Shown in pieces: positions 17,451 to 25,816 of a stretch of 64,000 bases of DNA. This DNA comes from Spongiactinospora rosea (GTDB taxonomy: Bacteria > Actinomycetota > Actinomycetes > Streptosporangiales > Streptosporangiaceae): NCBI RefSeq assembly GCF_003315795.1, contig NZ_QMEY01000006.1, positions 124,001 through 188,000 of the forward strand. Reading direction: 5' to 3'. How positions within the stretch are numbered: the stretch's first letter is position 1; each line of letters starts with the position of its first letter. Below the pieces are notes generated by a model. It searched no databases. It had not been told where the DNA came from and was given only the letters and a program-made list of their open reading frames with translations. A program made the translations under genes and the position numbers.

Positions 17451-17484
17451 GAGTGCCGGACACTTACCAAGGTGTCCGGCACTC
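17451..17484. terminator. Perfect inverted repeat between the two sigma modules (terminator or leader hairpin)
   Basis: GAGTGCCGGACAC (17451-17463) and GTGTCCGGCACTC (17472-17484) pair perfectly over 13 bases around an 8-base loop. The element sits 45 bases after the first module and only about 5 bases upstream of the AAGGAG ribosome site of the second sigma gene. It may terminate the first operon, be a repressor site, or act as a leader hairpin on the second. Confidence 0.6.
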
Positions 17485-17500
17485 TTCGCAAGGAGACTTT

Positions 17501-18013
17501 GTGACACACCAAGATCGCTTCGAGGCGATCTACGACGCGTACTACCCGGCCGTACATCAGTACGCCGCCCGCCGTGCCGGTTCAGCCGATGACACCGCCG
17601 ACGTCATCTCCGAGACGTTCCTCACCGCCTGGCGGCGCATCGACGATGTGCCCGACGGAGAGCGGGCGCTGCTGTGGTTGTACGGTGTGGCCCGCCGGGT
17701 CCTGGCCAACCAGCTACGCGGCGCCTCACGCAGAGCCGTGCTCGCCGACCGCCTGCGTGATGAACTCGCCGCCAGCCGCCCGGTCACACCGGCCGACCTG
17801 GAGCACGTTCGCGCCGCCTTCGACGAGCTGCCCGAGCGTGACCGCGAGGTACTGGCACTGGCCTGCTGGGAGAGGCTGACCAGCGAGCAGATCGCCAAGG
17901 TCCTTGGATGTACCGCGATCGCCGCCCGGACCCGGCTCCATCGGGCGCGCAAGCGGCTGGCGGCGAGGCTGGGGCGACCGGCGTTCTCGACGATCTCGAT
18001 GGGGGAAGCATGA
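17501..18013 (+). CDS. ECF-type RNA polymerase sigma factor, second module
   Basis: This 170-residue sigma factor has region 2 (ADDTADVISETFLTAWRRI) and region 4 (ALACWERLTSEQIAKVLGCTAIAARTRLHRARKR). The GTG at 17501 has AAGGAG 7 bases upstream; earlier in-frame starts fall in the inverted repeat. It overlaps the next gene by ATGA. It is clearly paralogous to the sigma factor at 15691, sharing the LLWLYGVARRVLANQLRG type block, which suggests a local duplication followed by divergence of the partner genes. Confidence 0.92.
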   Translation: MTHQDRFEAIYDAYYPAVHQYAARRAGSADDTADVISETFLTAWRRIDDVPDGERALLWLYGVARRVLANQLRGASRRAVLADRLRDELAASRPVTPADLEHVRAAFDELPERDREVLALACWERLTSEQIAKVLGCTAIAARTRLHRARKRLAARLGRPAFSTISMGEA

Positions 18014-18912
18014 GCGACATCGACAACCTGGTGAGAGCCCTCGATCTCGCCCCGCACGCGCCGGAGCAGGGGCCGGGCGCGCGCGAGCTACGCGCCGCGA
18101 TCACGGCCACGCCGGTCTCGCGCCGCCGGCTGCCGGGAGGCGGAGCACTCGGACTGCGGCGTCTCCGCCTGCCCGCTCTGGCCGTGGCGGTCACCGTTGC
18201 GGCCGTGGCCGCCGCGATCGGCGTCGGCCTGCCTTCCGGCGGCCCGGCGACCCAGTACGCCAACGCGGCGGTCTCCATCAACAGGTCCGGCGACCATTTC
18301 GCGGTGACCATCACCGACCCCACCGCCGATCGCCGGCGCTTCGAGGAGGCGTTCGGCGCGGTCGGGCTGAACGTCACGGTGAAGGTCGTCCCGATGGCGC
18401 CGGACGAGGTCGGCAAGCTGATCGGCCCGATCGTGCCGGGGGGCTTCACCTGGCACGGAAGCATCGGGGTGCAGGCCGTGAGACCTTGCGCCTCGGCGTT
18501 CTGCGGCAAGGTCTGGATGCCCTCGGACTTCCCCGGCCGGGTCGTCTTCGGGGTCGGTCGCCCCGCCAGGCCGGGCGAGCCCTACGCGGACGACCGTCTT
18601 TACAATCCCTCGGGGGAGGAGTCCCTGGAGGGCTACACGTCGCACGGCAAGACGGTCGAGGCGGTACGCGCCGAAGCGCACCGGCGCGGACTGAAGGTCG
18701 GCTATCGCCTGCTGTGGTCCCTCCCACCCGGCGGCTTCTTCGACCAGCCGGTTCCCGCCACCCGTGTCAAGGACGCCTGGGTCGTCGACGGATCCCGCGC
18801 CCACAGCTCCGACACGGTCGACCTCTACGTCATCCCCGGCCCCGAGGCCGGCCCGGCGCCCGACCCGCTGAAGGCCGCCACACCTCAGTGGTACGACGAC
18901 CCCACCGGCTGA
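18010..18912 (+). CDS. Membrane protein partner of the second ECF sigma factor
   Basis: The 300-residue product starts at ATG 18010, overlapping the sigma stop. It has a cytoplasmic N-terminal part of about 45 residues, a membrane helix (about 50-75) and an extracytoplasmic domain that carries one close Cys pair (RPCASAFCGK). I do not recognise a family for the outer domain. Its position, topology and coupling match the CU044_5270-type gene of the first module, although the outer domains look unrelated. It may act as sensor or anti-sigma for the sigma factor upstream. No enzyme motif is seen. Confidence 0.7.
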   Translation: MSDIDNLVRALDLAPHAPEQGPGARELRAAITATPVSRRRLPGGGALGLRRLRLPALAVAVTVAAVAAAIGVGLPSGGPATQYANAAVSINRSGDHFAVTITDPTADRRRFEEAFGAVGLNVTVKVVPMAPDEVGKLIGPIVPGGFTWHGSIGVQAVRPCASAFCGKVWMPSDFPGRVVFGVGRPARPGEPYADDRLYNPSGEESLEGYTSHGKTVEAVRAEAHRRGLKVGYRLLWSLPPGGFFDQPVPATRVKDAWVVDGSRAHSSDTVDLYVIPGPEAGPAPDPLKAATPQWYDDPTG

Positions 18913-18937
18913 GACCCGGCCTCGGTCGACGAACAGG

Positions 18938-18964
18938 CGGCCCCGTGCGGGACGCACGGGGCCG
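18938..18964. terminator. Bidirectional stem-loop terminator
   Basis: CGGCCCCGTGC (18938-18948) and GCACGGGGCCG (18954-18964) pair perfectly over 11 bases with a 5-base loop, between the second sigma module and the convergent membrane methyltransferase-like gene. Confidence 0.8.
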
Positions 18965-18981
18965 TACCGTGTCGCAGTGGC

Positions 18982-21048
18982 TCAGGAGGCGGCGGACACG
19001 CTCTTGCCCGCCCTGGGCAGCAGCACGAACGCCCCCACGTACACCACCGCCGCGATGATCAGCAGCCCCCGGTAGCCGACCAGCAGCGCGAAGTACTCCA
19101 GGCAGCCGCCCACCATCGCCCCCAGCAGGTTGGCCCCGAAGGACGTCGTGCTGTCGGGGCTGTCGGCGAACCGCTTGGCGAACACCACGTTGGCCGCGAA
19201 GATCGGCAGGAAGGCGACCGCGACGGCGGCCACCGCGCGCACCGGGACGGGCAGGCCGAGCAGCCAGGCGTTGGGGACGAGCCAGGCCAGCAGCAGTCCG
19301 GCGGCGAGCACGCCGTACATCACGGGCAGCGGCGGCATGCGGAAGCGCCGCGTCACCTCCACCGCGGCCAGGACCGCCACCAGCACGCCGGCGAAGACGA
19401 TCGCGTTGACCACCCAGGTGGTGCCGAACAGCAGCGCGAACCCGGTCACGCTCTTGGTCTCAAGCAGCAGGAAGCCGACGCCGAGCAGGAACAGGTCGCC
19501 GTAGGGGCGCATCCGCTCGTAGGGGCCGGCCACCACGCGCACGGCCAGCAGGCTGACGATGAGGATGAGCGAGAGCGTGATGATGTAGATCGGCGGGATC
19601 GTGCGGTCCTTCAGGTAGAGGAAGGGCCGGTCGTCGGGGCTCGGCTCCGGCGTGCCGGGGGCCGCTCCGGCCCACTCGGCGGGCCCGCAGAGCTGCGCCT
19701 CGCGGGTGACCCCCGCGGTGATCACCGCCTGCTGCCCGGCCTCGGTCACCACGTCCACGCACGGTTTGTGGCCGAAGGCGGCCTGCATGGTGGACGCGAG
19801 CCGGTCGACCAGCCAGCGTTCGCGGTAGTAGTTGTACATGGAGAACGTGCCGCCCGGCTTGAGGTGGGCCTGCGCGGCCCGCATGGCCTCCTGGGTGAAC
19901 AGGTAGCTCTCCAGCCGCAGCGAGCTGGCCCCGGAGACGAGGGTGAGCGAGTCGGGCAGCGCGAACAGGATCAGGTCGTACTTCTTGCCGGTCTGCTCCA
20001 GGTAGGCCCGCCCGTCAGTGACGTGGGTGGTGACCCGGGGGTCGGCGTACGGCCGGTCGGGGTGGCGGTCGCCGAGCCCGCGCAGTTGCGGGTCGATCTC
20101 CACCGCGTCGACGTGCTCGGCGCCCTTGCTCAGCGCGATGGCCACGTCGGTGCCGCTGCCCGCGCCCACGATCAGCACGTCGTCCAGGGACCGCTTGGCC
20201 TGGCGTTCGTAGGGCAGGGCGTACTGGCGCTCCAGCTCCAGCCGCCGCGCGGCGGGCACGGCCTGCTGGTGCGGGATGCCGTTGACCTGGATGTCGGTCA
20301 CGGGGGTGCCGCCGTAGTCGCTGGGCTTGGTGGTCACCTTGTAGTACGGCGACCACAGCGCGCCCGCGGTCAGGGTCTCGGAGGCGAGCGCGCCCACCAC
20401 GATCAGCGACGGCAGCACGACCAGGACCTTGCCGGGCAGGCCGGGCGGCCACAGCAGCGCGGCGTAGGCCACGGCGGCGATCGTGCCCCACACCACGGGC
20501 GGCGCGGAGAGGAAGGACAGCGCGGTGAACAGCGCGATGCCGGTGAGGCTGCCGATCAGGTCGTAGCGGTAGGCCTCCAGCCTGGTCAGCTCGGGGAAGC
20601 ACCGCCCGACGAGCTCGGCGGGCCCCATCAGGATGACGGCGGCGGCGCAGAAGATCACCGGCAGGATCAGCCACGGCGGCGGGCCGGTGGTGCCGAGGCT
20701 GGTCCAGTACAGGACGCCCTCGGTGTTGCGGTCCACGGTGACCGGGAACAGCAGGATGATCAGCACCAGGGCGGCGAGCGTGATCGGCGAGTAGTACGGC
20801 AGGCGCTTGGTCCTGCCCACTCGGAGGAACCCGAGCCCGATCCCGAGGAATGAGCCGAGCAGCACGAAGTTGGTGAAGTAGCTGAGATGGACGATGTTGG
20901 AGCCGGTCCACCTGATCAGTGCCAGCTCCAGGAAGAGCATGAAGGCACTCGCCAGGATGAGCCTCGGCCGCACAGGCAGCCAATGCGCGGACCGGTCGGG
21001 AGATGAAGGCGTGGATGGCGCCTTGGCCGGTGCGGTCATGGCGGCCAC
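18982..21048 (-). CDS. Membrane-fused spermidine-synthase-like protein
   Basis: This 688-residue protein has about seven N-terminal membrane helices (about 28-240), a central Rossmann domain of spermidine-synthase type (about 250-480) with VLIVGAGSGTDVAIAL and DAVEIDPQLRGLG, and five or more C-terminal helices. The aminopropyl-transfer or SAM-binding loop is present, but the active-site aspartate pattern of true SpeE (GGGDG) is changed to GAGSGTD, so polyamine synthesis is doubtful. Such triple-part proteins are known only as fused MFS/spermidine synthase proteins of unknown substrate. The start is GTG 21048 or ATG 21039, with weak ribosome sites. Confidence 0.78.
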   Translation of the reverse strand: MAAMTAPAKAPSTPSSPDRSAHWLPVRPRLILASAFMLFLELALIRWTGSNIVHLSYFTNFVLLGSFLGIGLGFLRVGRTKRLPYYSPITLAALVLIILLFPVTVDRNTEGVLYWTSLGTTGPPPWLILPVIFCAAAVILMGPAELVGRCFPELTRLEAYRYDLIGSLTGIALFTALSFLSAPPVVWGTIAAVAYAALLWPPGLPGKVLVVLPSLIVVGALASETLTAGALWSPYYKVTTKPSDYGGTPVTDIQVNGIPHQQAVPAARRLELERQYALPYERQAKRSLDDVLIVGAGSGTDVAIALSKGAEHVDAVEIDPQLRGLGDRHPDRPYADPRVTTHVTDGRAYLEQTGKKYDLILFALPDSLTLVSGASSLRLESYLFTQEAMRAAQAHLKPGGTFSMYNYYRERWLVDRLASTMQAAFGHKPCVDVVTEAGQQAVITAGVTREAQLCGPAEWAGAAPGTPEPSPDDRPFLYLKDRTIPPIYIITLSLILIVSLLAVRVVAGPYERMRPYGDLFLLGVGFLLLETKSVTGFALLFGTTWVVNAIVFAGVLVAVLAAVEVTRRFRMPPLPVMYGVLAAGLLLAWLVPNAWLLGLPVPVRAVAAVAVAFLPIFAANVVFAKRFADSPDSTTSFGANLLGAMVGGCLEYFALLVGYRGLLIIAAVVYVGAFVLLPRAGKSVSAAS

Positions 21049-21130
21049 GCTAGTGAACTCGGCGAGGTTCGCGCGACCGCCGCACCGAATCTGATCATCT
21101 TTTGCCCGAGCGTCCCTCCTCGCACGGGGG

Positions 21131-22627
21131 TCAGTCGCGCGGCAGCGCGACGGTGAAGGCCGCGCCCTTGCCCGGGGCCGTGCTCAGGGTGATGCGGCCG
21201 CCGTGGGCGGCCACGATCGAGCGGGCGATGGCCAGGCCGAGCCCGGCCCCGCCGCCCCGCTCGCGGCCCCGGGAGCCGTCCACCCGGTAGAAGCGGTCGA
21301 AGACGCGGGCGGCCTGCTCGGCGGTCAGTCCGGGGCCCTCGTCCTCGATGACCAGCAGTGCCTCGCCGCCGCGCGTCCCGACCCCGATGCGCACGGCGGT
21401 GCCCGCGGGGGTGTGCGCCACCGCGTTGCCCACCAGGTTGGCCATCACCTGGCGGAGCCTGGCCTCATCACCGAGCACGGGGGCGCTGGCCGGGGCGGTG
21501 CGGGGGTCCACCCCGGTCAGCCGGACCGGGCGGGAGGGATCGAGCGCGCGCAGGTCGTGCCGGGCGTCGGCGGCCAGGGTGCGCAGGTCCATCGGGGCCA
21601 GGTCCATCGGGAGGGCGGTGTCGCCCTCGTCCAGCCGGGCGAGCAGCAGCAGGTCCTCGACCAGGGCGGCCAGGCGGCCCGACTCGCCGTGGATGCGGGC
21701 CATGGCGGTGTCCACGTCCCGCGGGCCGGTCAGGCCGCCCATCCGGTACAGCTCGGAGAACCCCCTGATGCCGAACAGCGGGGTGCGCAGCTCGTGGCTG
21801 ACGGCGGCGACGAACCGGCGCATCCGCGCCTGGGACTCCTCCCTGGCCGCGAACGCCCGCTCGATCTGGCCGAGCATGCCGTTCAGGGCGGTGGACAGCC
21901 GCCCCACCTCGGTGCGCGGCGGCACGCTCTCCGGCACGCGCCGGCTGAGGTCTCCGGCGGCGATGGCCGCGGCGGTCTCCTCGATCCGGCGCAGCGGGGC
22001 GAGTCCGGCCCGGATCGCGTACCAGCCCGCGGCGGTGAGCACGGCGAGCAGCGCGAGGCCGGTCAGCGCGCACACGGCGGTCAGCCGGGCCACGGTGGAC
22101 TCCACCCCGCTGAGCGACGCGGCCAGCACGATGCCGGTGCCCGGTTCGGGGGGCGCGGCCCCTTCCGGGAGTTGCCCGGCGACCCGGGGCAGCGCGATCA
22201 CCCGCCAGACGGTCTCGCCGTCGCCGCCCGTCACGGCGAACGGCTCGCCGCCGAGCGCGGTCACGGCCGCCGCGTCCAGCCTGGGCAGCGCGGGCAGGCC
22301 GTCGGCGGGCGGGGTGGTCCGCCAACCGGCCCGCTCCACGGTCCCTGCGGGGCTCAGGTAGGCCGCGTAAACGCCGTCCAGCAGGTCCAACTCACCGGCC
22401 AGGGTCCGCATCGCGCGCATCGCCTCACCCGGCCCGGCCGATGGCAGCAGCCCGGGCGAGAGCCGGGCGAACAACTGCGCCAGCGGGCGCATCTGCTGGT
22501 CCACCCGGCCGACCAGGTGCGACTTGAGGATGCTGACCACCACGGCCGAACTGACCGCGAGTCCTACCAGCAGCAGGCCCATCGCGATCGCCAGCAGCCG
22601 CGCCCGCAGCGAGATCCTGGCCCTCAT
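21131..22627 (-). CDS. Sensor histidine kinase
   Basis: This 498-residue kinase has membrane helices at about 12-35 and 175-197, an extracytoplasmic sensor between them, a HAMP domain, HisKA with phospho-acceptor His in AAVSHELRTPLFGI, and a HATPase with NLVGNAVAH, EDEGPGL and GGAGLGLAIARS. It lies 12 bases downstream of its response regulator on the same strand, so the two are co-transcribed. Overall layout resembles MprB/TcrY-type actinobacterial kinases. Signal unknown. Confidence 0.92.
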   Translation of the reverse strand: MRARISLRARLLAIAMGLLLVGLAVSSAVVVSILKSHLVGRVDQQMRPLAQLFARLSPGLLPSAGPGEAMRAMRTLAGELDLLDGVYAAYLSPAGTVERAGWRTTPPADGLPALPRLDAAAVTALGGEPFAVTGGDGETVWRVIALPRVAGQLPEGAAPPEPGTGIVLAASLSGVESTVARLTAVCALTGLALLAVLTAAGWYAIRAGLAPLRRIEETAAAIAAGDLSRRVPESVPPRTEVGRLSTALNGMLGQIERAFAAREESQARMRRFVAAVSHELRTPLFGIRGFSELYRMGGLTGPRDVDTAMARIHGESGRLAALVEDLLLLARLDEGDTALPMDLAPMDLRTLAADARHDLRALDPSRPVRLTGVDPRTAPASAPVLGDEARLRQVMANLVGNAVAHTPAGTAVRIGVGTRGGEALLVIEDEGPGLTAEQAARVFDRFYRVDGSRGRERGGGAGLGLAIARSIVAAHGGRITLSTAPGKGAAFTVALPRD

Positions 22628-22639
22628 GGGCGGGCCCTC

Positions 22640-23422
22640 CTATCGGGGGCGGCGCAGCACGTAGCCGACGCCGTGCACGGTGTGGATCAGCTTCGGTTCC
22701 CCGCCGTCGATCTTGCGGCGCAGGTAGCTGATGTAGGTGTCCACGATGCTGGCGTCGCCGTTGAAGTCGTAGTGCCAGACGTGCTCCAGGATCTGGGCCT
22801 TGGACATCACCCGTCCCGCGTTGAGCGCGAGGTAGTGCAGCAGCCGGAACTCCGTCGGGGACAGCCGGACCGGCTCGCCGGCCCGCAGCGCCTGGTGGCC
22901 CTCGGCGTCGACTTCGAGGTCGGCGACCACCAGGACACCGTCCGGCCGCCCGCCGCCGGTGCGCCGCAGCACGGCGCGGATGCGGGCGATCAGCTCCTCC
23001 AGGTCGAAGGGCTTGGTGACGTAGTCGTCGCCGCCGAGCGTCAGACCGTTGATCTTGTCGGCCGGGGAGTCGCGGGCGGTCAGGAACAGTACGGGGACCT
23101 GGCCTCGCGCGCCGCGGCCGGCGACCGTGCGCAGCCGCCTGACGACCTCGAAGCCGTCCATGTCGGGCAGCATCACGTCGAGCAGCACCAGGTCGGGGGG
23201 ATCTTCGCGGGCCGCGTGGACGGCCTGCTCTCCGGTCGCGGCCGAGGACACCGTGAAGCCGGCGAACCGCAGGGTCGCCGAGAGCAGTTCGCGGACGGTC
23301 GGCTCGTCGTCCACCACGAGCAGCCGCTCGCCCGCCCCGGTGATATGTCCCGTCACCGCCTGGTCACCCGCCATCCTGCCGCCCATCCGCTGTTTTGTCA
23401 GACTATGACCGCTCTGGGTCAC
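22640..23422 (-). CDS. OmpR-family response regulator
   Basis: The protein has a receiver domain with the acidic pair in LLVVDDEP, phospho-acceptor Asp in LVLLDVMLPDMDGF and the Lys in VTKPF, then a winged-helix domain ending IHTVHGVGYVLRRPR. The start is uncertain: the frame allows GTG 23422, ATG 23386 or ATG 23374, and none has a strong ribosome site; the conserved receiver starts near residue 34 of the longest form. It is the first gene of a regulator-kinase pair. No neighbouring target operon is evident, other than the membrane-fused spermidine-synthase-like gene downstream. Confidence 0.9.
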   Translation of the reverse strand: MTQSGHSLTKQRMGGRMAGDQAVTGHITGAGERLLVVDDEPTVRELLSATLRFAGFTVSSAATGEQAVHAAREDPPDLVLLDVMLPDMDGFEVVRRLRTVAGRGARGQVPVLFLTARDSPADKINGLTLGGDDYVTKPFDLEELIARIRAVLRRTGGGRPDGVLVVADLEVDAEGHQALRAGEPVRLSPTEFRLLHYLALNAGRVMSKAQILEHVWHYDFNGDASIVDTYISYLRRKIDGGEPKLIHTVHGVGYVLRRPR

Positions 23423-23583
23423 CGGTGACCAGGCTGCACGACGGTGCTGAGCGATTCCGCAGCGATTCTGGGAGCTTTCTGTGCGGCCGGTGGGCGGGGA
23501 ACCAACCGATTCGACAGGTACGCGGGAAAGATCCTTTAAGCTCTTGATGCCGTGTCTGCCGCGATGAGGGGGAGTTTCAGCAC

Positions 23584-24375
23584 ATGCGGGAGCGTGTCCG
23601 CGCGACCGTCGAGTCGACCGGGTTCCAGCGGTTCATCACGGCGGTGATCGTGGTCAACGCCGCGACGCTGGGGCTGGAGACCTCGCCGTCCGTGGTCCAC
23701 GCGTACGGGCCGGTGCTCGCCTTGGTCGACCACGTGGCCCTCTACCTGTTCGTGGCCGAGCTGCTGGCCAAGCTGTACGCCCAGGGCCGGGCCTTCTTCC
23801 GCGATCCGTGGAACCTGTTCGACACCGCGATCGTGGGGGTCTCGCTGCTGCCCACGGCGGGCGGTCTTTCGGTGCTGCGCGCCCTCCGGGTGCTGCGCGC
23901 GCTCCGGCTGATCTCGACGGTGCCGAGCCTGTGCCGGGTGGTGTCAGCGCTGCTGACCGCGGTGCCGGGGATGACCTCGATCGTGGCGCTGCTGTCGCTG
24001 GTGCTCTACGTGGCGGCGGTGATGAGCACCAAGCTGTACGGCGCGACCGCCCCCGAGTACTTCGGCTCGCTGCCGACCTCGCTGTTCACGCTGTTCCAGA
24101 TGATGACCGGCGACGCCTGGTCCGACATCACCAGGGAGGTCATGGCCCGGCACCCCTCGGCCTGGATCTTCTTCGTGGTGTTCATGCTGACCTGCACGTT
24201 CGTGGTGCTCAACCTGTTCATCGCGGTGGTCGTGCGGGCGATGGACGACGACGACGATGACGACGACCGCCTCGGCCGGACGGTGCTCGCGGAGCTGGCC
24301 GCCGTCCGCGCCGAGCTGGCGGTGCTCCGCGAGGCCGTACCGGGCAGGGAGAGCGCGGGCGCTCAGCGGGAGTAG
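23584..24375 (+). CDS. Voltage-gated ion channel, single-domain (BacNav-like) with Asp filter
   Basis: This 263-residue protein has six membrane segments of the Ion_trans family. S4 carries four arginines at every third residue (R99, R102, R105, R108). The pore loop reads [15 protein letters not shown], so the selectivity filter is T175-G176-D177-A178-W179, where NaChBac-type channels have TLESW. S6 contains the conserved Asn in [12 protein letters not shown] run of eight Asp follows S6, then a predicted coiled coil (about 230-252), which corresponds to the neck and four-helix bundle of bacterial sodium channels. Four subunits would make a ring of four aspartates. Sodium or calcium selectivity cannot be settled from sequence. 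The gene ends overlapping the convergent rpsD. Confidence 0.88.
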   Translation: MRERVRATVESTGFQRFITAVIVVNAATLGLETSPSVVHAYGPVLALVDHVALYLFVAELLAKLYAQGRAFFRDPWNLFDTAIVGVSLLPTAGGLSVLRALRVLRALRLISTVPSLCRVVSALLTAVPGMTSIVALLSLVLYVAAVMSTKLYGATAPEYFGSLPTSLFTLFQMMTGDAWSDITREVMARHPSAWIFFVVFMLTCTFVVLNLFIAVVVRAMDDDDDDDDRLGRTVLAELAAVRAELAVLREAVPGRESAGAQRE

Positions 24376-24977
24376 TGCTCCACGACCAGCCGCTCGTCCA
24401 CCGGGATGCGCACCTGCTCCCGCTCGGGCCTGCTGAGCAGCGTGAAGCGCAGCTCACCGTGGTCCACGGCCAGGTAGGGGGCGCTCACCTCGTCGGCGTG
24501 CACGCCCTCGGCCGCCGCCACGAACGGCTGCATGCCCCGCGAGCGCGGCCGGACGCCGATGACCTGGCCGGGCTTGACGAGGTAGCTGGGGATGTCCACC
24601 TTGCGGCCGTCGACCGTGATATGGCCGTGCGTGATGTACTGCCGCGCGGCGTAGATCGACGGGGCGAACCCGGCGCGCAGCACCAGGGACGCCAGCCGCG
24701 ACTCCAGCAACGCCACCAGCTCGGCGCCCGATCTGCCCGGCTTGCGCTGCGCGGCCTCCCAGTATCTGCGCATCTGCTTCTCCGAGATGTCGTAGTACCA
24801 CCGGAGTTTCTGCTTCTCCATCAGGCGCAGTCCGTAGTCGCCGGTGTTGCGGCGGCTGGTCTTGCGGCCGTGCTCGCCCGGCGGGTAGGGACGGTCCTCG
24901 AAGTAGCGCACCGCCTTCCTGGTCAGCGGTACGCCCGCGCGGCGGGACAACCTCACTTTGGGTCCGGTGTAGCGCAC
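24363..24977 (-). CDS. rpsD: 30S ribosomal protein S4, cysteine-free paralog
   Basis: The 204-residue product is full-length S4, starting [14 protein letters not shown] and including the [10 protein letters not shown] block, the S4 RNA-binding fold ([29 protein letters not shown]) and the usual C-terminus. The cysteine cluster of zinc-binding S4 is replaced (KVRLSRR in place of KCxLCRR), so it is a C-minus form. It stands alone rather than in the alpha-operon. I favour GTG 24977, behind GAGGTGA; GTG 24983 is possible. A perfect 19-bp iron-box lies at 25009-25027, with a weaker one next to it, so expression is probably repressed by a DtxR/IdeR-type regulator when iron is plentiful. Whether a second S4 exists elsewhere cannot be seen here. 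Confidence 0.9.
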   Translation of the reverse strand: MRYTGPKVRLSRRAGVPLTRKAVRYFEDRPYPPGEHGRKTSRRNTGDYGLRLMEKQKLRWYYDISEKQMRRYWEAAQRKPGRSGAELVALLESRLASLVLRAGFAPSIYAARQYITHGHITVDGRKVDIPSYLVKPGQVIGVRPRSRGMQPFVAAAEGVHADEVSAPYLAVDHGELRFTLLSRPEREQVRIPVDERLVVEHYSR

Positions 24978-24993
24978 GATCACCTCACTGTGC

Positions 24994-25027
24994 TTAGGTA
25001 AACCTTAATTAGGTAAGCCTTACCTTA
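24994..25027. promoter_or_regulatory. DtxR/IdeR-type iron boxes between rpsD paralog and DUF2470 gene
   Basis: TTAGGTAAGCCTTACCTTA at 25009-25027 fits the consensus TWAGGTWAGSCTWACCTWA at all 19 positions. A second, weaker match begins at 24994 (about 15 of 19) and overlaps it by four bases. The elements occupy the short divergent promoter region of rpsD and the DUF2470 gene, in an AT-rich patch unlike the rest of the window. DtxR, IdeR and DmdR repressors bind this sequence with Fe(II). Binding here is inferred. Confidence 0.85.
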
Positions 25028-25063
25028 GCAGTGTCGTCAGCATCGAGGCGAAGGAGAACGGTC

Positions 25064-25804
25064 GTGCAGCGACCCGTGGCAGCACCGCCCATCCCCGAAC
25101 GCGTCCGCACGCTCGCCGCGGGGGCCGCGCCGACCCATGTCTCGGTGGTGTCGTCGCCGCGCCCGGCCGTACCGGCCAGGGGCGGGGTGGACCCCGAGGG
25201 CCGCCCGGTTCTGCTGGTCACCCCCGGGCATCCACTGGCCGCCCTGCCCGCCCAGACCGTGGTCACCGTGGACCTCATCGCCGGCCGCGACCTGGGCGCC
25301 CGGCACTGCACGCGCGGCATGCTGAAGGTCCGCGGCTGGCTGGAGCCGGTCCCGGTGCACGAGGCCCGCCGGTCCGCCGTCGCCATCGCCGAACACTGCC
25401 CGGACGAGCTGCTGTTCCAGGCCGTGGAGGAGCCGGGCGCGGCGGCGAGCCTGCTCCGGGTCGATGTCGGGCAGGTCATCTACCTGGCCGGGACGGAGTC
25501 GGGGGTGCTGGAGGCCGAGGACTACCTGTCGGCCGCGCCCGACCCGTGCCACGAGAGCGCCGAGCGGATGATCAAGCACGTCAACGCCTGCCACCGCGAA
25601 CAGCTCACGCTGGCCGTACGCCACCTGGCCGGGGCGCTGTCCGCGCCGGACGTGTGGCTGTGGGAGCTGGATCGGTACGGGGCCACCGTGCGGGCCGGGC
25701 TGGACGACCCCGAACTGCTGCGCCTGCCGTGGTCACGGCCCGCCGCGAGCGCCCGCGAGCTCGAACGGGCGCTGCACTGCCTGATCCAGCACGCCGAGGC
25801 GTAG
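25064..25804 (+). CDS. DUF2470-domain protein, probable haem or iron utilisation protein
   Basis: The 246-residue product has an N-terminal region with a split-barrel-like FMN/pyridoxamine-oxidase pattern (VTPGHPLAAL, VTVDLIAGRD) and a C-terminal DUF2470 domain (HESAERMIKHVNACHREQL), as in HugZ-related haem-degrading or haem-utilisation proteins. I chose GTG 25064 because AAGGAG lies 7 bases upstream. The iron boxes 40-70 bases upstream suggest it is induced on iron starvation together with the divergent S4 paralog. Whether it binds or cleaves haem is unknown. The gene converges on the ROK regulator with a 12-base gap. Confidence 0.78.
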   Translation: MQRPVAAPPIPERVRTLAAGAAPTHVSVVSSPRPAVPARGGVDPEGRPVLLVTPGHPLAALPAQTVVTVDLIAGRDLGARHCTRGMLKVRGWLEPVPVHEARRSAVAIAEHCPDELLFQAVEEPGAAASLLRVDVGQVIYLAGTESGVLEAEDYLSAAPDPCHESAERMIKHVNACHREQLTLAVRHLAGALSAPDVWLWELDRYGATVRAGLDDPELLRLPWSRPAASARELERALHCLIQHAEA

Positions 25805-25816
25805 GCCGGGCCGCCC

